From Streptomyces lateritius (GTDB lineage: Bacteria > Actinomycetota > Actinomycetes > Streptomycetales > Streptomycetaceae), in assembly GCF_014649715.1 (NCBI RefSeq), contig NZ_BMTO01000002.1, forward strand, positions 294,718-342,209: DNA of 47,492 nucleotides. Direction: 5' to 3'. Position 1 is the first letter of the stretch, and each line of letters begins with the position of its first letter. The notes under the pieces were generated by a model that was not told the DNA's origin, ran no database searches, and saw only the letters and a list, made by a program, of their open reading frames with translations. This document shows, one piece after another, positions 33,176 to 42,067 of this stretch. The translations under genes and the position numbers were made by a program.

Positions 33176-34746
33176 CCCACCCTCAGCAGCGCGCCGCGGG
33201 GAAGGTCATCCGACCCGTCACCGGCTCGGGACCGGTCGCCGGCGCCGAGACGGGCGCCGAGCCCGGCGCCACATCCGGCGCAGAGCCCGAGAGCGATGGC
33301 GTCGACGAGGCGCTCGCCCTCGTCGCGCCGCGCACCCTCGCACACCGGACCGCCTCGCCGCGCAGCGCGCCGCCCGGGACCGCCTCGGTCCGCGCCGAGG
33401 ATTCCCCTGCCGGGGTGCCCCGCGCCAAGACGGAACGCCACCGCGCCACCCCCTGGCCCGACGCCCGGGACGTCGCCACCCGCGCCGGAGCCCACACCGG
33501 CCCCGCCCACCCGGGCCCGGGCCACCCCACCACCGGCCCCTCCGGCCCCGCTCGCCCCGGCTCCAGTCCCGACCACCGCGATCCCGAGCGCCCCCGTCGC
33601 CACGCGACCCCTCTCGGGCAGGCCCTCGGCCACGTCCTCGCCGAGCCGCTCCGCGCGCTCACCGATCTCCCGTCCTTCGACACCTCGGCCATGGACGGCT
33701 GGGCGGTCGCGGGCCCCGGCCCCTGGGCGATCCGCGACGAGGGAGCCGTCCTCGCCGGGCACGCTTCCGCCACCGCGCTGGAGGACGGGACGGCCGTGCG
33801 GATCGCCACCGGCGCCCGCGTTCCGCCCGAGACCACCGCGGTCGTCCGCAGCGAGCACTCCCGAACCGACGCCGGCGGTCATCTGCACGCCCGGCGCGAG
33901 GTCGTGCCCGGCCAGGACATCCGTCCCCGGGGCCAGGAGTGCCGGTCCGGAGACCAGCTGCTGCCCGCCGGAACCCCGGTGACTCCGGCCGTCCTCGGCC
34001 TCGCCGCGGCCGCCGGTTACGACGAGCTGCCCACGCTGCCCCGCCCCCGGGTGGAGATCCTGGTCCTCGGCGACGAGCTTCTGACGGCCGGACTCCCCCA
34101 CGACGGGCTGATCCGCGATGCTCTCGGCCCCATGCTCGGCCCCTGGCTGAACACGCTCGGCGCCGACGTCCTCGCCACCCGCCGGATCGGTGACGACGCC
34201 GACGCCCTGCGGGCCGCCGTCATCGGGTCCCCGGCGGATCTGGTGATCACCACCGGAGGTACGGCGGCCGGCCCCGTCGACCACGTCCACCCCGTGCTCG
34301 CCCAGGCCGGAGCCGCGCTCCTGGTCGACGGGGTGAAGGTCCGCCCCGGCCACCCGATGCTGCTCGCCCGCCTCGAAGGCGGCCGGCACCTGGTCGGGCT
34401 GCCCGGCAACCCCCTCGCCGCGATCTCCGGGCTGCTCACCCTCGCCGAGCCGCTGCTGCGCGCCCTCGCGGGAGCCCCGGCCTCCACCCCGTACCGCGCA
34501 GCCGTACGGGACGAGGTGCACGGTCATCCGCACGACACCCGGCTGGTCCCCGTCGTCCACCGGGGCGATCAGGTCGTCCCCCTGCACTACAACGGTCCGG
34601 CGATGCTCCGCGGTATCGCCGCGGCGGACGGCATGGCCGTGGTCCCGCCCGGCGGCGCGCGCCCCGGTGACGTGCTGGAGATCCTCGACCTGCCCTGGCC
34701 GGTGTCGCCGGCCCCGGGCGCGGCACAAGGAGCATGTTTCACGTGA
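33172..34746 (+). CDS. moeA: Molybdopterin molybdenumtransferase MoeA with long N-terminal region
   Basis: A 524-residue MoeA, which inserts molybdenum into adenylylated molybdopterin. The core starts near residue 90. Key motifs are PSFDTSAMDGWAVAG (167-181), ILVLGDEL (about 300), TTGGTAAGPVDHV and LVGLPGNPLAA. The first 88 residues and a Pro/Gly/His-rich insertion (about 107-140) are low-complexity additions, longer than in E. coli MoeA (about 410 residues). The ATG overlaps the mobA stop. The last five codons overlap the start of the channel gene and contain part of a parS palindrome. Confidence 0.9.
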   Translation: MTHPQQRAAGKVIRPVTGSGPVAGAETGAEPGATSGAEPESDGVDEALALVAPRTLAHRTASPRSAPPGTASVRAEDSPAGVPRAKTERHRATPWPDARDVATRAGAHTGPAHPGPGHPTTGPSGPARPGSSPDHRDPERPRRHATPLGQALGHVLAEPLRALTDLPSFDTSAMDGWAVAGPGPWAIRDEGAVLAGHASATALEDGTAVRIATGARVPPETTAVVRSEHSRTDAGGHLHARREVVPGQDIRPRGQECRSGDQLLPAGTPVTPAVLGLAAAAGYDELPTLPRPRVEILVLGDELLTAGLPHDGLIRDALGPMLGPWLNTLGADVLATRRIGDDADALRAAVIGSPADLVITTGGTAAGPVDHVHPVLAQAGAALLVDGVKVRPGHPMLLARLEGGRHLVGLPGNPLAAISGLLTLAEPLLRALAGAPASTPYRAAVRDEVHGHPHDTRLVPVVHRGDQVVPLHYNGPAMLRGIAAADGMAVVPPGGARPGDVLEILDLPWPVSPAPGAAQGACFT

Positions 34747-35825
34747 AACTTCCCAGTCGTGACGTCATGGCCCGTCACGTGGACGAGAAGGTCTCCCCCT
34801 CCCGGGTGCACCTTCCCCGCCAGATCGTCGAGAAGCCGCTGTGGCAGGTCGGCAAGCGCCTGTTGATGGCGCTGGGGGTGCTGGCCCTCACGACCCTCAT
34901 CGTCTACCTGGACCGCGACGGCTACCACGACAACGCCAACGGCACCCTCGACTTCCTCGACTGCGCCTACTACGCGACGGTGACCCTCTCCACCACGGGC
35001 TACGGCGACATCGTCCCGCACAGCGACTCGGCGAGGCTCGTCAACATCCTGCTGGTCACGCCGTTGCGCGTGTTGTTCCTGATCATCCTGGTCGGCACCA
35101 CTCTCGAGGTCCTCACTGAAAGGACCCGGGAGGAGTGGCGGCTGAACCGCTGGAGGTCCACCTTGCGCGACCACACCGTCATCGTCGGCTTCGGTACCAA
35201 GGGCCGTTCCGCGATCCAGACCCTCTGCGCGACGGGGCTGCGCAAGGAGCAGATCGTGATCGTCGATCCCTCCAGCAAGGTGATCGACACCGCCAACGCC
35301 GACGGGTTCGTCGGCGTGGTCGGCGACGCGACGCGCAGTGATGTCCTGCTCCGTGCCGAGGTGCAGAAGGCCCGTCAGATCGTCATCGCGACCCAGCGCG
35401 ACGACACGGCCGTCCTGGTCACCCTGACCGCCCGCCAGCTCAACCGGGGCGCGAAGATCGTCGCCGCGGTCCGTGAGGAGGAGAACGCGCCGCTGCTGCG
35501 CCAGTCCGGTGCGGACGCCGTCATCACCAGCGCCAGCGCCGCCGGACGGCTGCTCGGACTCTCCGTGCTCAGCCCCAGCGCCGGCACGGTCATGGAGGAC
35601 CTGATCCAGCAGGGCTCGGGCCTCGACCTGGTGGAACGGCCGGTGATAAAGGCCGAGGTGGGCAAGAACGTGCGGGAGACCGACGACCTGGTGGTGAGCG
35701 TCCTGCGCGGGCACCGGCTGCTCGGTTACGACGACCCGGCCGCCAGTCCGCTGCAGTTGACGGACCGTGTGATCACGATCGTGCGCGCGGCGCCCGTCCC
35801 GCCGCTGACGACTCCGCCCGAGTAG
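34734..35825 (+). CDS. Potassium channel with RCK/TrkA-N regulatory domain
   Basis: A 363-residue two-helix channel subunit. Membrane helices flank the selectivity filter TTGYGD (87-92). A cytoplasmic RCK domain follows with the nucleotide motif GFGTKG (about 152) and a second TrkA-C-like part. Such channels gate K+ in response to nucleotide or ion ligands. The ATG at 34734 follows AAGGAG by only one base, so the real start may be the GTG at 34743 (ten bases from AAGGAG) or the ATG at 34767 (MARHVDEK). The first codons encode MFHVKL because a parS palindrome lies there. Confidence 0.92.
   Translation: MFHVKLPSRDVMARHVDEKVSPSRVHLPRQIVEKPLWQVGKRLLMALGVLALTTLIVYLDRDGYHDNANGTLDFLDCAYYATVTLSTTGYGDIVPHSDSARLVNILLVTPLRVLFLIILVGTTLEVLTERTREEWRLNRWRSTLRDHTVIVGFGTKGRSAIQTLCATGLRKEQIVIVDPSSKVIDTANADGFVGVVGDATRSDVLLRAEVQKARQIVIATQRDDTAVLVTLTARQLNRGAKIVAAVREEENAPLLRQSGADAVITSASAAGRLLGLSVLSPSAGTVMEDLIQQGSGLDLVERPVIKAEVGKNVRETDDLVVSVLRGHRLLGYDDPAASPLQLTDRVITIVRAAPVPPLTTPPE
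34736..34749. other. parS: parS site GTTTCACGTGAAAC
   Basis: A perfect 14-bp palindrome identical to the core of the ParB-binding parS site of Streptomyces and Bacillus. The flanking bases give TGTTTCACGTGAAACT, one change from the 16-bp consensus. It spans the overlap of the moeA 3' end and the channel gene start. Its presence implies an origin-proximal location. Confidence 0.85.
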
Positions 35826-35835
35826 CCTCGCCGCC

Positions 35836-36822
35836 ATGCATGCGATCACGATTCCGGAACCAGGTGGACCCGAAGCCCTCGTCTGGGCCGAGGTGCCCGA
35901 TCCCGTGCCCGCCGAGGGCGAGGTCGTCGTCGAGGTGGTGGCCAGCGCCGTCAACCGTGCCGACCTGCTCCAGCGCCAGGGCTTCTACGATCCCCCGCCC
36001 GGCACCTCTCCGTACCCCGGCCTCGAATGTTCGGGGCGGATCGCCGCGCTCGGTCCGGGGGTGTCGGGCTGGTCCGTCGGCGACGAGGTGTGCGCGCTGC
36101 TGGTCGGCGGCGGTTACGCGGAGAAGGTCGCCGTGCCCGTCGGGCAGCTGCTTCCCGTGCCGGACGGAGTCGACCTCGTCACGGCCGCGGCGCTGCCGGA
36201 GGCCACCAGCACGGTCTGGTCGAACGTGTTCATGATCGCTCACCTGCGGCCGGGCGAGACGCTGCTGGTGCACGGCGGCGCGAGTGGCATCGGCACGATG
36301 GCGATCCAACTCGCCAAGGCGGTCGGCGCCCGGGTCGCGGTCACCGCGGGCAGCCCCGAGAAGCTCGCGCGGTGCGCCGAGCTCGGCGCGGACATCCTGA
36401 TCGACTACCGCGAGCAGGACTTCGTCGAGGAGCTGCGCAAGGCGACGGACGGCGCCGGCGCGGACGTCATCCTCGACATCGTCGGCGCGAAGTACCTGGA
36501 CCGCAATGTGAAGGCCCTCGCGGTCAACGGGCGCCTGGCGATCATCGGCATGCAGGGCGGGGTGAAGGGCGAGTTGAACATCGGCGCGCTGTTCGCCAAG
36601 CGCGGCGCGATCACGGCGACCACCCTGCGGGCCCGCCCGCTGCACGAGAAGACGGCCATCGTCGCCGCCGTACGCGAGCACGTGTGGCCGCTGGTCGGCG
36701 CGGGCACGGTCCGCCCGGTCGTCCACCGTACGGTGCCTATGCCGCGCGCGGCCGAGGCGCACCGGGCGGTGGACTCCGGCGACCACGTCGGCAAGGTCCT
36801 CCTGCTCGCGCCGCAGCGCTGA
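35836..36822 (+). CDS. Zinc-independent NAD(P)H quinone oxidoreductase (MDR superfamily)
   Basis: A 328-residue medium-chain dehydrogenase/reductase of the quinone oxidoreductase type. It has the N-terminal GroES-like fold (VVEVVASAVNRADLLQRQGFYDPPPGTSPYPGLE-type region at 30-65) and the NADPH site HGGASGIGTMAIQLAKAVGA (about 147-166). Zinc ligands are absent. Start ATG at 35836, 10 bp after the channel gene, so probably cotranscribed. It may reduce quinones or enones; the physiological substrate is unknown. A perfect 19-bp hairpin follows. Confidence 0.93.
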   Translation: MHAITIPEPGGPEALVWAEVPDPVPAEGEVVVEVVASAVNRADLLQRQGFYDPPPGTSPYPGLECSGRIAALGPGVSGWSVGDEVCALLVGGGYAEKVAVPVGQLLPVPDGVDLVTAAALPEATSTVWSNVFMIAHLRPGETLLVHGGASGIGTMAIQLAKAVGARVAVTAGSPEKLARCAELGADILIDYREQDFVEELRKATDGAGADVILDIVGAKYLDRNVKALAVNGRLAIIGMQGGVKGELNIGALFAKRGAITATTLRARPLHEKTAIVAAVREHVWPLVGAGTVRPVVHRTVPMPRAAEAHRAVDSGDHVGKVLLLAPQR

Positions 36823-36844
36823 CCGGTCGACCCGACCCCGCAAC

Positions 36845-36885
36845 GCGTGAGGGCCCGGCACACGGTGTGTGCCGGGCCCTCACGC
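36845..36885. terminator. Bidirectional 19-bp hairpin terminator
   Basis: GCGTGAGGGCCCGGCACAC pairs perfectly with GTGTGCCGGGCCCTCACGC across the loop GGT, between the convergent quinone oxidoreductase and bpa genes. Confidence 0.9.
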
Positions 36886-36922
36886 ATGCCGCGTACAGCG
36901 ACGGACCTTACAGGTGACGGAC

Positions 36923-37468
36923 CTACAGGTACGGGCCCGAGCGGACCGCGTGTCCGGGGCCCTGCTCGTCGTCATCGTCGTGGGACGCTCCCGGCGGGAG
37001 CGCCCGGCGCATCTGCTCCAACTGGGCGCGGGCCGCCATCTGCTGGGCGAACAGCGCCGTCTGGATGCCGTGGAAGAGGCCCTCGAGCCAGCCGACCAAC
37101 TGCGCCTGGGCGATGCGCAGTTCCGCCTCGGAGGGGATCGCCTCGTCCGTGAACGGCAGGGAGAGACGCTCCAGTTCCTCGACCAGCTCGGGGGCGAGCC
37201 CGTCCTCCAGCTCCTTCACGGAGCTGGCGTGGATGTCCTTGAGTCTGACCCGGCTCGCCTCGTCGAGAGGAGCCGCCCGTACTTCTTCCAGGAGCTGCTT
37301 GATCATGCTGCCGATGCGCATGACCTTCGCAGGCTGCTCGACCATTTCCGTCACCGGGACCTCGCGGGATTCGTCGTCACCCTGAGTGCCGCCGAGCGCC
37401 ATTCCGTCCTGTCCCACGATGAGGACCTGGGGGCTCTCCTGCGACCGTTCATTCCTCGGCATCTCCAT
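36923..37468 (-). CDS. bpa: Bacterial proteasome activator Bpa/PafE (DUF2587)
   Basis: A 181-residue ATP-independent activator that forms a ring and opens the 20S proteasome core. The highly conserved segments VTEMVEQPAKVMRIGSMIKQ, LLEEVRAAPLDEASRVRLKDI and AQLVGWLEGLFHGIQTALFA are all present. The C-terminus ends GPYL, with the penultimate Tyr of the HbYX-like tail used to dock into the proteasome. I prefer the ATG at 37468 (MEMPRNERS); a GTG at 37486 would add six residues. An acidic linker (DDDDEQ) precedes the tail. Monocistronic between two hairpins. Confidence 0.93.
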   Translation of the reverse strand: MEMPRNERSQESPQVLIVGQDGMALGGTQGDDESREVPVTEMVEQPAKVMRIGSMIKQLLEEVRAAPLDEASRVRLKDIHASSVKELEDGLAPELVEELERLSLPFTDEAIPSEAELRIAQAQLVGWLEGLFHGIQTALFAQQMAARAQLEQMRRALPPGASHDDDDEQGPGHAVRSGPYL

Positions 37469-37505
37469 GCCGCCATTCTCTCGCACACGTGCGTCACCTC
37501 ACGGT

Positions 37506-37546
37506 GTGCCCCTGGTGGAGCGTGATCCACCCTCCTCCAGGGGCAC
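37506..37546 (-). terminator. Hairpin terminator after the ABC permease gene
   Basis: GTGCCCCTGGTGGAG pairs with CTCCTCCAGGGGCAC (one mismatch) around an 11-nt loop, 20 bp beyond the permease stop and upstream of bpa. Confidence 0.7.
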
Positions 37547-37565
37547 GACAAGGCAACGAATCCGG

Positions 37566-40421
37566 TCAGATCGCGGCGCGGCGGGCCACGGCGCCGCGCG
37601 AGCGCGTCACCAGGGCGGCGAGCAGCGCGGCACCCAGCGGTACGAGCACCAGGAGCGCCGCGAGCGTCTCCCAGGGGACGACGATCGGCACGTACGGCGG
37701 GGACGACATGGCGCCCCAGCCCTCGTCCAGGCTCTCCTCGTAGAAGCGCAGCCGCTCGCGTTCCTCGGTCAGCCGCAGCCCGATCGCCGGCAGCACCCCG
37801 GCCGCTGATCCGAGGATCACCCCCATCGCGGCCACCACCCCGCACTGGAAACCGCTGAGCGTGCGGCGCACCCGCGGCGGCGCCCCGACGGCGGAGAGCG
37901 TCTTGAGGTCGGCCTCGGCGTCGGCCTGGGCGAGCCCGGTGGCGATGCCGGCGGCGCCGATGGTGACCAGACCGGCGAAGACGGTCAGCACGAGGAGCAC
38001 GATGCTGCTCTCCCCGACGAACCCCTCCTCCAGGTGGAAATCGACGTCGCTGCCGAGCTTGGCGATCTCGCCGTCCAGCTTCTGGCGCTGCTCGGCGGTG
38101 GGCATCCGTTCGGTGGAGTAGAACGAGCCGAGCGGCACCGTGGAGAGACCGGCGGCCTTGGCCGCGGCCGGGGTGATCAGCGCCTGCACGCCGTACGAGT
38201 TCGGGTCGCCGGACACCTGATGGGCCGGGAGGGCGGTGAGGGTGCCCGGAGCCGGCTTGCCTTCCTGCTCGGCCTTCAGGGCCTTCTCCGTGTCGGTGAT
38301 CACCTTGACGGTGACCTTGCCGTTCCGGTCGAGCTGGGCCTTGGAGAAGGAGACGACCTTGCCTTCGGCCAGGGCCTTCTCCGCGCCCGCGTCCTCGATC
38401 CCGAGGACCTTCAGGAGCTTCGCGTCGCCGACGAGCAGTCCGCCGTCGCCGTGGAAGCCGCCGCTGTGCTCCTGGCAGCGCCAGTCCTCGGCGAGCTTGC
38501 GCCGCTCCTCCTTGGAGAACTTCTCCGAGGGGTCCTCGCCGCGGTCGGAGCGGGCCCAGAGCGGGCACTCGTTGGCCGGGGGGATGACGATCTCGTAGCG
38601 GCCGCAGCCGGCGCCCTCGCCGTAGGGCGAGCAGCCGGGCTTGCCGACCGAGACGCGGTTCACGTCCGCCCGGGTGTCGATGGGAAACAGGCGCTGGACG
38701 GCCTCGCGGACCGCGGGGACGTCCCGCCCGCCGTCCTCGACGACGAGGGCGGAGACCGCGCCGTGCGGGAGCCGCGCCGTGTACTCGGCCGCCTGCTGGG
38801 CGTCGTCGCTCGCCGCGTACGTGGAGACGGCGACGGTTCCGGCGACGGCGGCGAGCACCGCGGCGACGGCGGGTGCCGTACGGCCCCGGTTGCGCACGGC
38901 GTCGCGCAGCGCGAGCCGCGGAGAGAGCGGCAGCCAGCGGCCGGTGCGGCCGAAGAGGCCGACGAGCGCGGGGGTCATGGCGACCACACCCAGCTCGGCG
39001 ATGGCGCTGCCGCCCGCGACGATGACGAACTGGTCGGAGACGAGCGATCCGTAGAGCGCGATCGCGCCGCCCAGGAGCAGGGCGCCCAGGCCGACCAGCG
39101 GCAGCACGCGACTGCTGCGGCGGACACCGCGACGGCCGGTGAGCGAGGCCAGGACGGTCTGACGGGAGGAGGTGATGGCCGGGACGATCGCGGCCAGCAG
39201 GCCGGTCAGCACGGCGAGCAGCGCGATGGCGAGCAGTTCCAGGGGGCGGATGTCGAAGTGGCCGAACCGCTGCCCCATGGCGTCCTCGAGGAGCGGTTGG
39301 AGGGCGAAGGTCAGGATCAGCGCGAGCACGGTGCCGGTGACGGCCGCGGCGACGCCGATGACGAGTCCGCCGCTGAGCACGATGGCGCGGATGTGGCTCC
39401 GGCTGCCGCCGTTGGCGCCGACGAGCCCCAGCTGGCGGCGTGAGCGGCGGGCGCCGACGGCGAACGCGGGCCCGGCCAGCAGGCAGATCTCCAGCATGGC
39501 GAGGCCGACGACGGTGCCGAGAGCGGCCAGTTCCGCGGCCTGGGCGCCCGCGCTGGTCTCGAAATTGGCCCAACCGTCCTTCTGGTAGAGCGGGACCTCG
39601 GAGTCGGCGGGCGGATCCAGGAGGACGGCACGCGAGGTGACCGCCACACCCTTGGTGTTGATCTGCTGGACCATGTTCCACGTGAAACCACCGGGCGTCT
39701 TCACCAGATACGTGGTGGAGACGCCGGGCGCGGTCAGCCCGGCCTTCTCGACGGCCTTCGCGTACGGGGCGAGGAAGGCTCCCGGCAGGGCGTTGACCTG
39801 ATCGGTCTTCAGGTCGTTGGGAAGCTCGTAGGAGCCCACGATCCGGTACGTGGTGTCGGAGCCGCGCGGGGAGAGGGCGGAGCCGACCTTCAGCCCGCTG
39901 GTCTCCAGGAAGTGCGAGGTGGCGGCGACCTCGTCCGCCTTCTCCGGGAAGCGGCCGTCCAGGAGCGTCAGGATGCCCCGGGCGACCGGGTCGGCGGCCT
40001 TGAGCTCACGGACCTCGGTCTGGAGCAGGCCGTGGGCGGTGGTGAGCTTGGCGCTTCCGGAGCTGTCGGTCAGGACGACGGCGCCGGCCGGGAAGGTCTT
40101 GGTGACATCGGTCGGGCCGCTGGGCCAGACCTTGTCCCCGTAGTCCTTCGCCGGGGTGTGCATCTCGCCGTCGGGCGTCTGGAGGATCGGGACACCAGCC
40201 ACGGCGGCGTCGTTGAAGCGGGCGTCGGCGGCGCCGATCATCCGGTCGAGACTCTCCGAGGCGGAGAGCTCGGAGCTGCGCAGGGTCAGGTCGACGGCGC
40301 TGACGCCCAGGATGGGCAGGGCGATCATGGCGAGGACCAGGAAGCTGCGGCCCTTGTAGCGCCAGGCGTCGCGGCGGGCGATGCGGACCGCGGCGCGCCA
40401 GGAGTGGAACCAGTTCTTCAC
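37566..40421 (-). CDS. FtsX-type ABC transporter permease
   Basis: A 951-residue MacB/FtsX-type permease. One membrane helix lies near residues 25-47, then a large extracytoplasmic domain (about 48-285), a set of helices with an FtsX core (about 295-500), a second large external domain with several cysteines (about 540-790), and a final FtsX helix group. Such duplicated permeases usually do not pump solute; they transmit force to move lipoproteins, peptides or antibiotics. The GTG start overlaps the ATPase stop (GTGA). A parS-like 14-mer (39675-39688) lies inside the gene and encodes part of GGFTWNMV. Confidence 0.93.
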   Translation of the reverse strand: MKNWFHSWRAAVRIARRDAWRYKGRSFLVLAMIALPILGVSAVDLTLRSSELSASESLDRMIGAADARFNDAAVAGVPILQTPDGEMHTPAKDYGDKVWPSGPTDVTKTFPAGAVVLTDSSGSAKLTTAHGLLQTEVRELKAADPVARGILTLLDGRFPEKADEVAATSHFLETSGLKVGSALSPRGSDTTYRIVGSYELPNDLKTDQVNALPGAFLAPYAKAVEKAGLTAPGVSTTYLVKTPGGFTWNMVQQINTKGVAVTSRAVLLDPPADSEVPLYQKDGWANFETSAGAQAAELAALGTVVGLAMLEICLLAGPAFAVGARRSRRQLGLVGANGGSRSHIRAIVLSGGLVIGVAAAVTGTVLALILTFALQPLLEDAMGQRFGHFDIRPLELLAIALLAVLTGLLAAIVPAITSSRQTVLASLTGRRGVRRSSRVLPLVGLGALLLGGAIALYGSLVSDQFVIVAGGSAIAELGVVAMTPALVGLFGRTGRWLPLSPRLALRDAVRNRGRTAPAVAAVLAAVAGTVAVSTYAASDDAQQAAEYTARLPHGAVSALVVEDGGRDVPAVREAVQRLFPIDTRADVNRVSVGKPGCSPYGEGAGCGRYEIVIPPANECPLWARSDRGEDPSEKFSKEERRKLAEDWRCQEHSGGFHGDGGLLVGDAKLLKVLGIEDAGAEKALAEGKVVSFSKAQLDRNGKVTVKVITDTEKALKAEQEGKPAPGTLTALPAHQVSGDPNSYGVQALITPAAAKAAGLSTVPLGSFYSTERMPTAEQRQKLDGEIAKLGSDVDFHLEEGFVGESSIVLLVLTVFAGLVTIGAAGIATGLAQADAEADLKTLSAVGAPPRVRRTLSGFQCGVVAAMGVILGSAAGVLPAIGLRLTEERERLRFYEESLDEGWGAMSSPPYVPIVVPWETLAALLVLVPLGAALLAALVTRSRGAVARRAAI
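39675..39688. other. parS-like site GTTCCACGTGAAAC
   Basis: Matches the parS core at 13 of 14 positions, the central CACGTG being intact. It lies 4.9 kb from the perfect parS at 34736, within the permease coding sequence. Confidence 0.5.
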
Positions 40422-41152
40422 CGTTCGGCCGCCTGGCCGGACAGGAGCGAGTCGGCTTCGCTGCGTGCGGTCTGGTCGACGACGGCACCGTCCCGGAGGA
40501 AGACGACGCGGTCGGCCCAGGCGGCGAAGCGCGGCTCGTGGGTGACCAGGACGCCGGCGGCGCCCGCGTCGCAGCGGCTGCGCAGCAGGGCGAGGACGGA
40601 CTCGCCGGTCTCGGAGTCCAGGGCGCCGGTGGGCTCGTCGGCCAGGACGAGGCGCCGGTCGCCGACGAGGGCGCGGGCGATGGCGACCCGCTGCTGCTGG
40701 CCTCCCGACATCTCGTCGGGGAAGCGGTCGGCGAGATGGCCGAGGTCCATTTCCTGCAGGGCGGCGAGGGCCTCGCCGCGTGCCTTGCGTGCGGAGGTCC
40801 CGTCCAGCTCCCGGGGGAGGGCGACGTTCTCGGCGGCCGTCAGGGCGGGGATGAGGTTGTAGTCCTGGAAGACGTAACCGATGCTGCGGCGGCGCAGGGC
40901 GGCGAGGGCCTTGCGGTCGGCGGTGGTGATGTCGGTGTTCTCGACGATCACCCGGCCGGAGGTGGGGGTGTCCAGGCCGCCCGCGATGGTGAGCAGGGTG
41001 GACTTGCCGGAGCCGGAGGGGCCCATGACGGCGACGAGTTCCCCGGGGAACACGTCGAGGTCTATGCCGCGCAGGGCATGCACCTCCGTGGCGCCGGAGC
41101 CGTGGACGCGGGTCAGGTTCTGCAGTCGCAGCACGGGCTGCTGTGTGGACAT
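40418..41152 (-). CDS. ABC transporter ATP-binding protein (MacB/LolD type)
   Basis: A 244-residue ATPase partner of the FtsX-type permease. Walker [10 protein letters not shown] is at 44-52, the Q-loop is in YVFQDYNL, signature MSGGQQQ is at 148-154, Walker B LVLADEP has Glu173, and the H-loop is in [10 protein letters not shown]. Start ATG at 41152. The PadR gene lies 190 bp upstream in the same direction; this kind of PadR-ABC neighbourhood usually reflects induction of an efflux or peptide-resistance transporter. Confidence 0.95.
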   Translation of the reverse strand: MSTQQPVLRLQNLTRVHGSGATEVHALRGIDLDVFPGELVAVMGPSGSGKSTLLTIAGGLDTPTSGRVIVENTDITTADRKALAALRRRSIGYVFQDYNLIPALTAAENVALPRELDGTSARKARGEALAALQEMDLGHLADRFPDEMSGGQQQRVAIARALVGDRRLVLADEPTGALDSETGESVLALLRSRCDAGAAGVLVTHEPRFAAWADRVVFLRDGAVVDQTARSEADSLLSGQAAER

Positions 41153-41342
41153 GGAGGGGTCCCCCTAAGGCGTACGCCGGCGGACGTCCGGGTGCCGGAC
41201 GGCCACCGCGTACGGAGCGGTTGAGAGGTGGTACGGGACATGGGGTGGGCGAGGTGCGGGCCTGCGGGCGTGCTGGGCGCGCGGGGCCCGGCCGGGCGCC
41301 CGGTTCCAGGGCCGGGCCCAGGCCGGGGCACGGGCCGCGGGG

Positions 41343-41960
41343 TCAGTGCAGCGGTGTCGGGCCCACGGTCTGGACCGGGGCGGCGGCGGTCGGGGCCGGC
41401 CGGTTCTCGCCCACCGCTGTGGAGAGCCGGATCAGCCGGGACTCGCAGTGGTCGAGCCAGCGGGCCTCGGCCTCGGTCTGGAAGATCAGCTGCTCCAGGA
41501 CGAGGAGCCACGCCACGTCGTCGCGTTCCCGGGACGGGCCGCTCTCGAGGGCGGCGAGCGCCTGGACCTTGAGCCGGGTGTAGTCCTGCATCGCCTTCAC
41601 GGTGTGGTGGCGCTGCGACTGGATGACGGCGCGGATGTCGACGCCGGGTGCCCCGACGGCCATGGCGAGCTTGATGGCGAGCTCGTCACGGGCGGGGCTG
41701 GTGCGGTCGACGGGCTTCTCGAACCAGCTCCTCAGTTCCTCCCGGCCGCTGTCGGTGATCGAGTAGAGGGCGTGGCCCGCCTCGTCCTCGCCGTCCTGCG
41801 TGACCATGCCGTCCCGTTCGAGACGGCTGAGGGTCGTGTAGACCTGGCCGACGTTGAGGGGCCAGGTGGAGCCTGTGCGGGACTCGAACTCCGTACGGAG
41901 CTGCGAGCCGTAGCGCGGCCCGCGTTCGAGGAGGGCCAGAAGCCCGTGGCGGATCGACAT
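41343..41960 (-). CDS. PadR-family transcriptional regulator (probably leaderless)
   Basis: A 205-residue regulator. The winged-helix domain (1-80) has SIRHGLLALLERGPRYGSQL and QVYTTLSRLERDGMV; the C-terminal helical domain mediates dimerization. The ATG at 41960 has no Shine-Dalgarno sequence. Instead a promoter with -10 TATACA ends eight bases before it, so the transcript should start at or next to the ATG. A 24-bp near-palindrome (41959-41982) overlaps the -10 and the start codon, so strong autoregulation is expected. The likely further target is the downstream ABC operon. The C-terminal tail is Pro/Ala-rich. Confidence 0.9.
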   Translation of the reverse strand: MSIRHGLLALLERGPRYGSQLRTEFESRTGSTWPLNVGQVYTTLSRLERDGMVTQDGEDEAGHALYSITDSGREELRSWFEKPVDRTSPARDELAIKLAMAVGAPGVDIRAVIQSQRHHTVKAMQDYTRLKVQALAALESGPSRERDDVAWLLVLEQLIFQTEAEARWLDHCESRLIRLSTAVGENRPAPTAAAPVQTVGPTPLH

Positions 41961-41996
41961 ACTCAGTATGTATACCGAGTATGCCCACGCGGACAA
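41959..41996 (-). promoter_or_regulatory. padR promoter overlapped by its operator
   Basis: On the minus strand, -35 TTGTCC (41991-41996) and -10 TATACA (41969-41974) are 16 bp apart. The palindrome with outer arms ATACTC and GAGTAT and inner GTAT/TATAC (41959-41982) covers the -10 and the ATG. Only two symmetric position pairs deviate from perfect symmetry. Confidence 0.7.
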
Positions 41997-42067
41997 GCGA
42001 CCTCGGGGGGATGCCGAGGGTCCGTCTCAAGGGGGACGGAAGGGGGTCGTCCGGGGGACGCCGGCGC

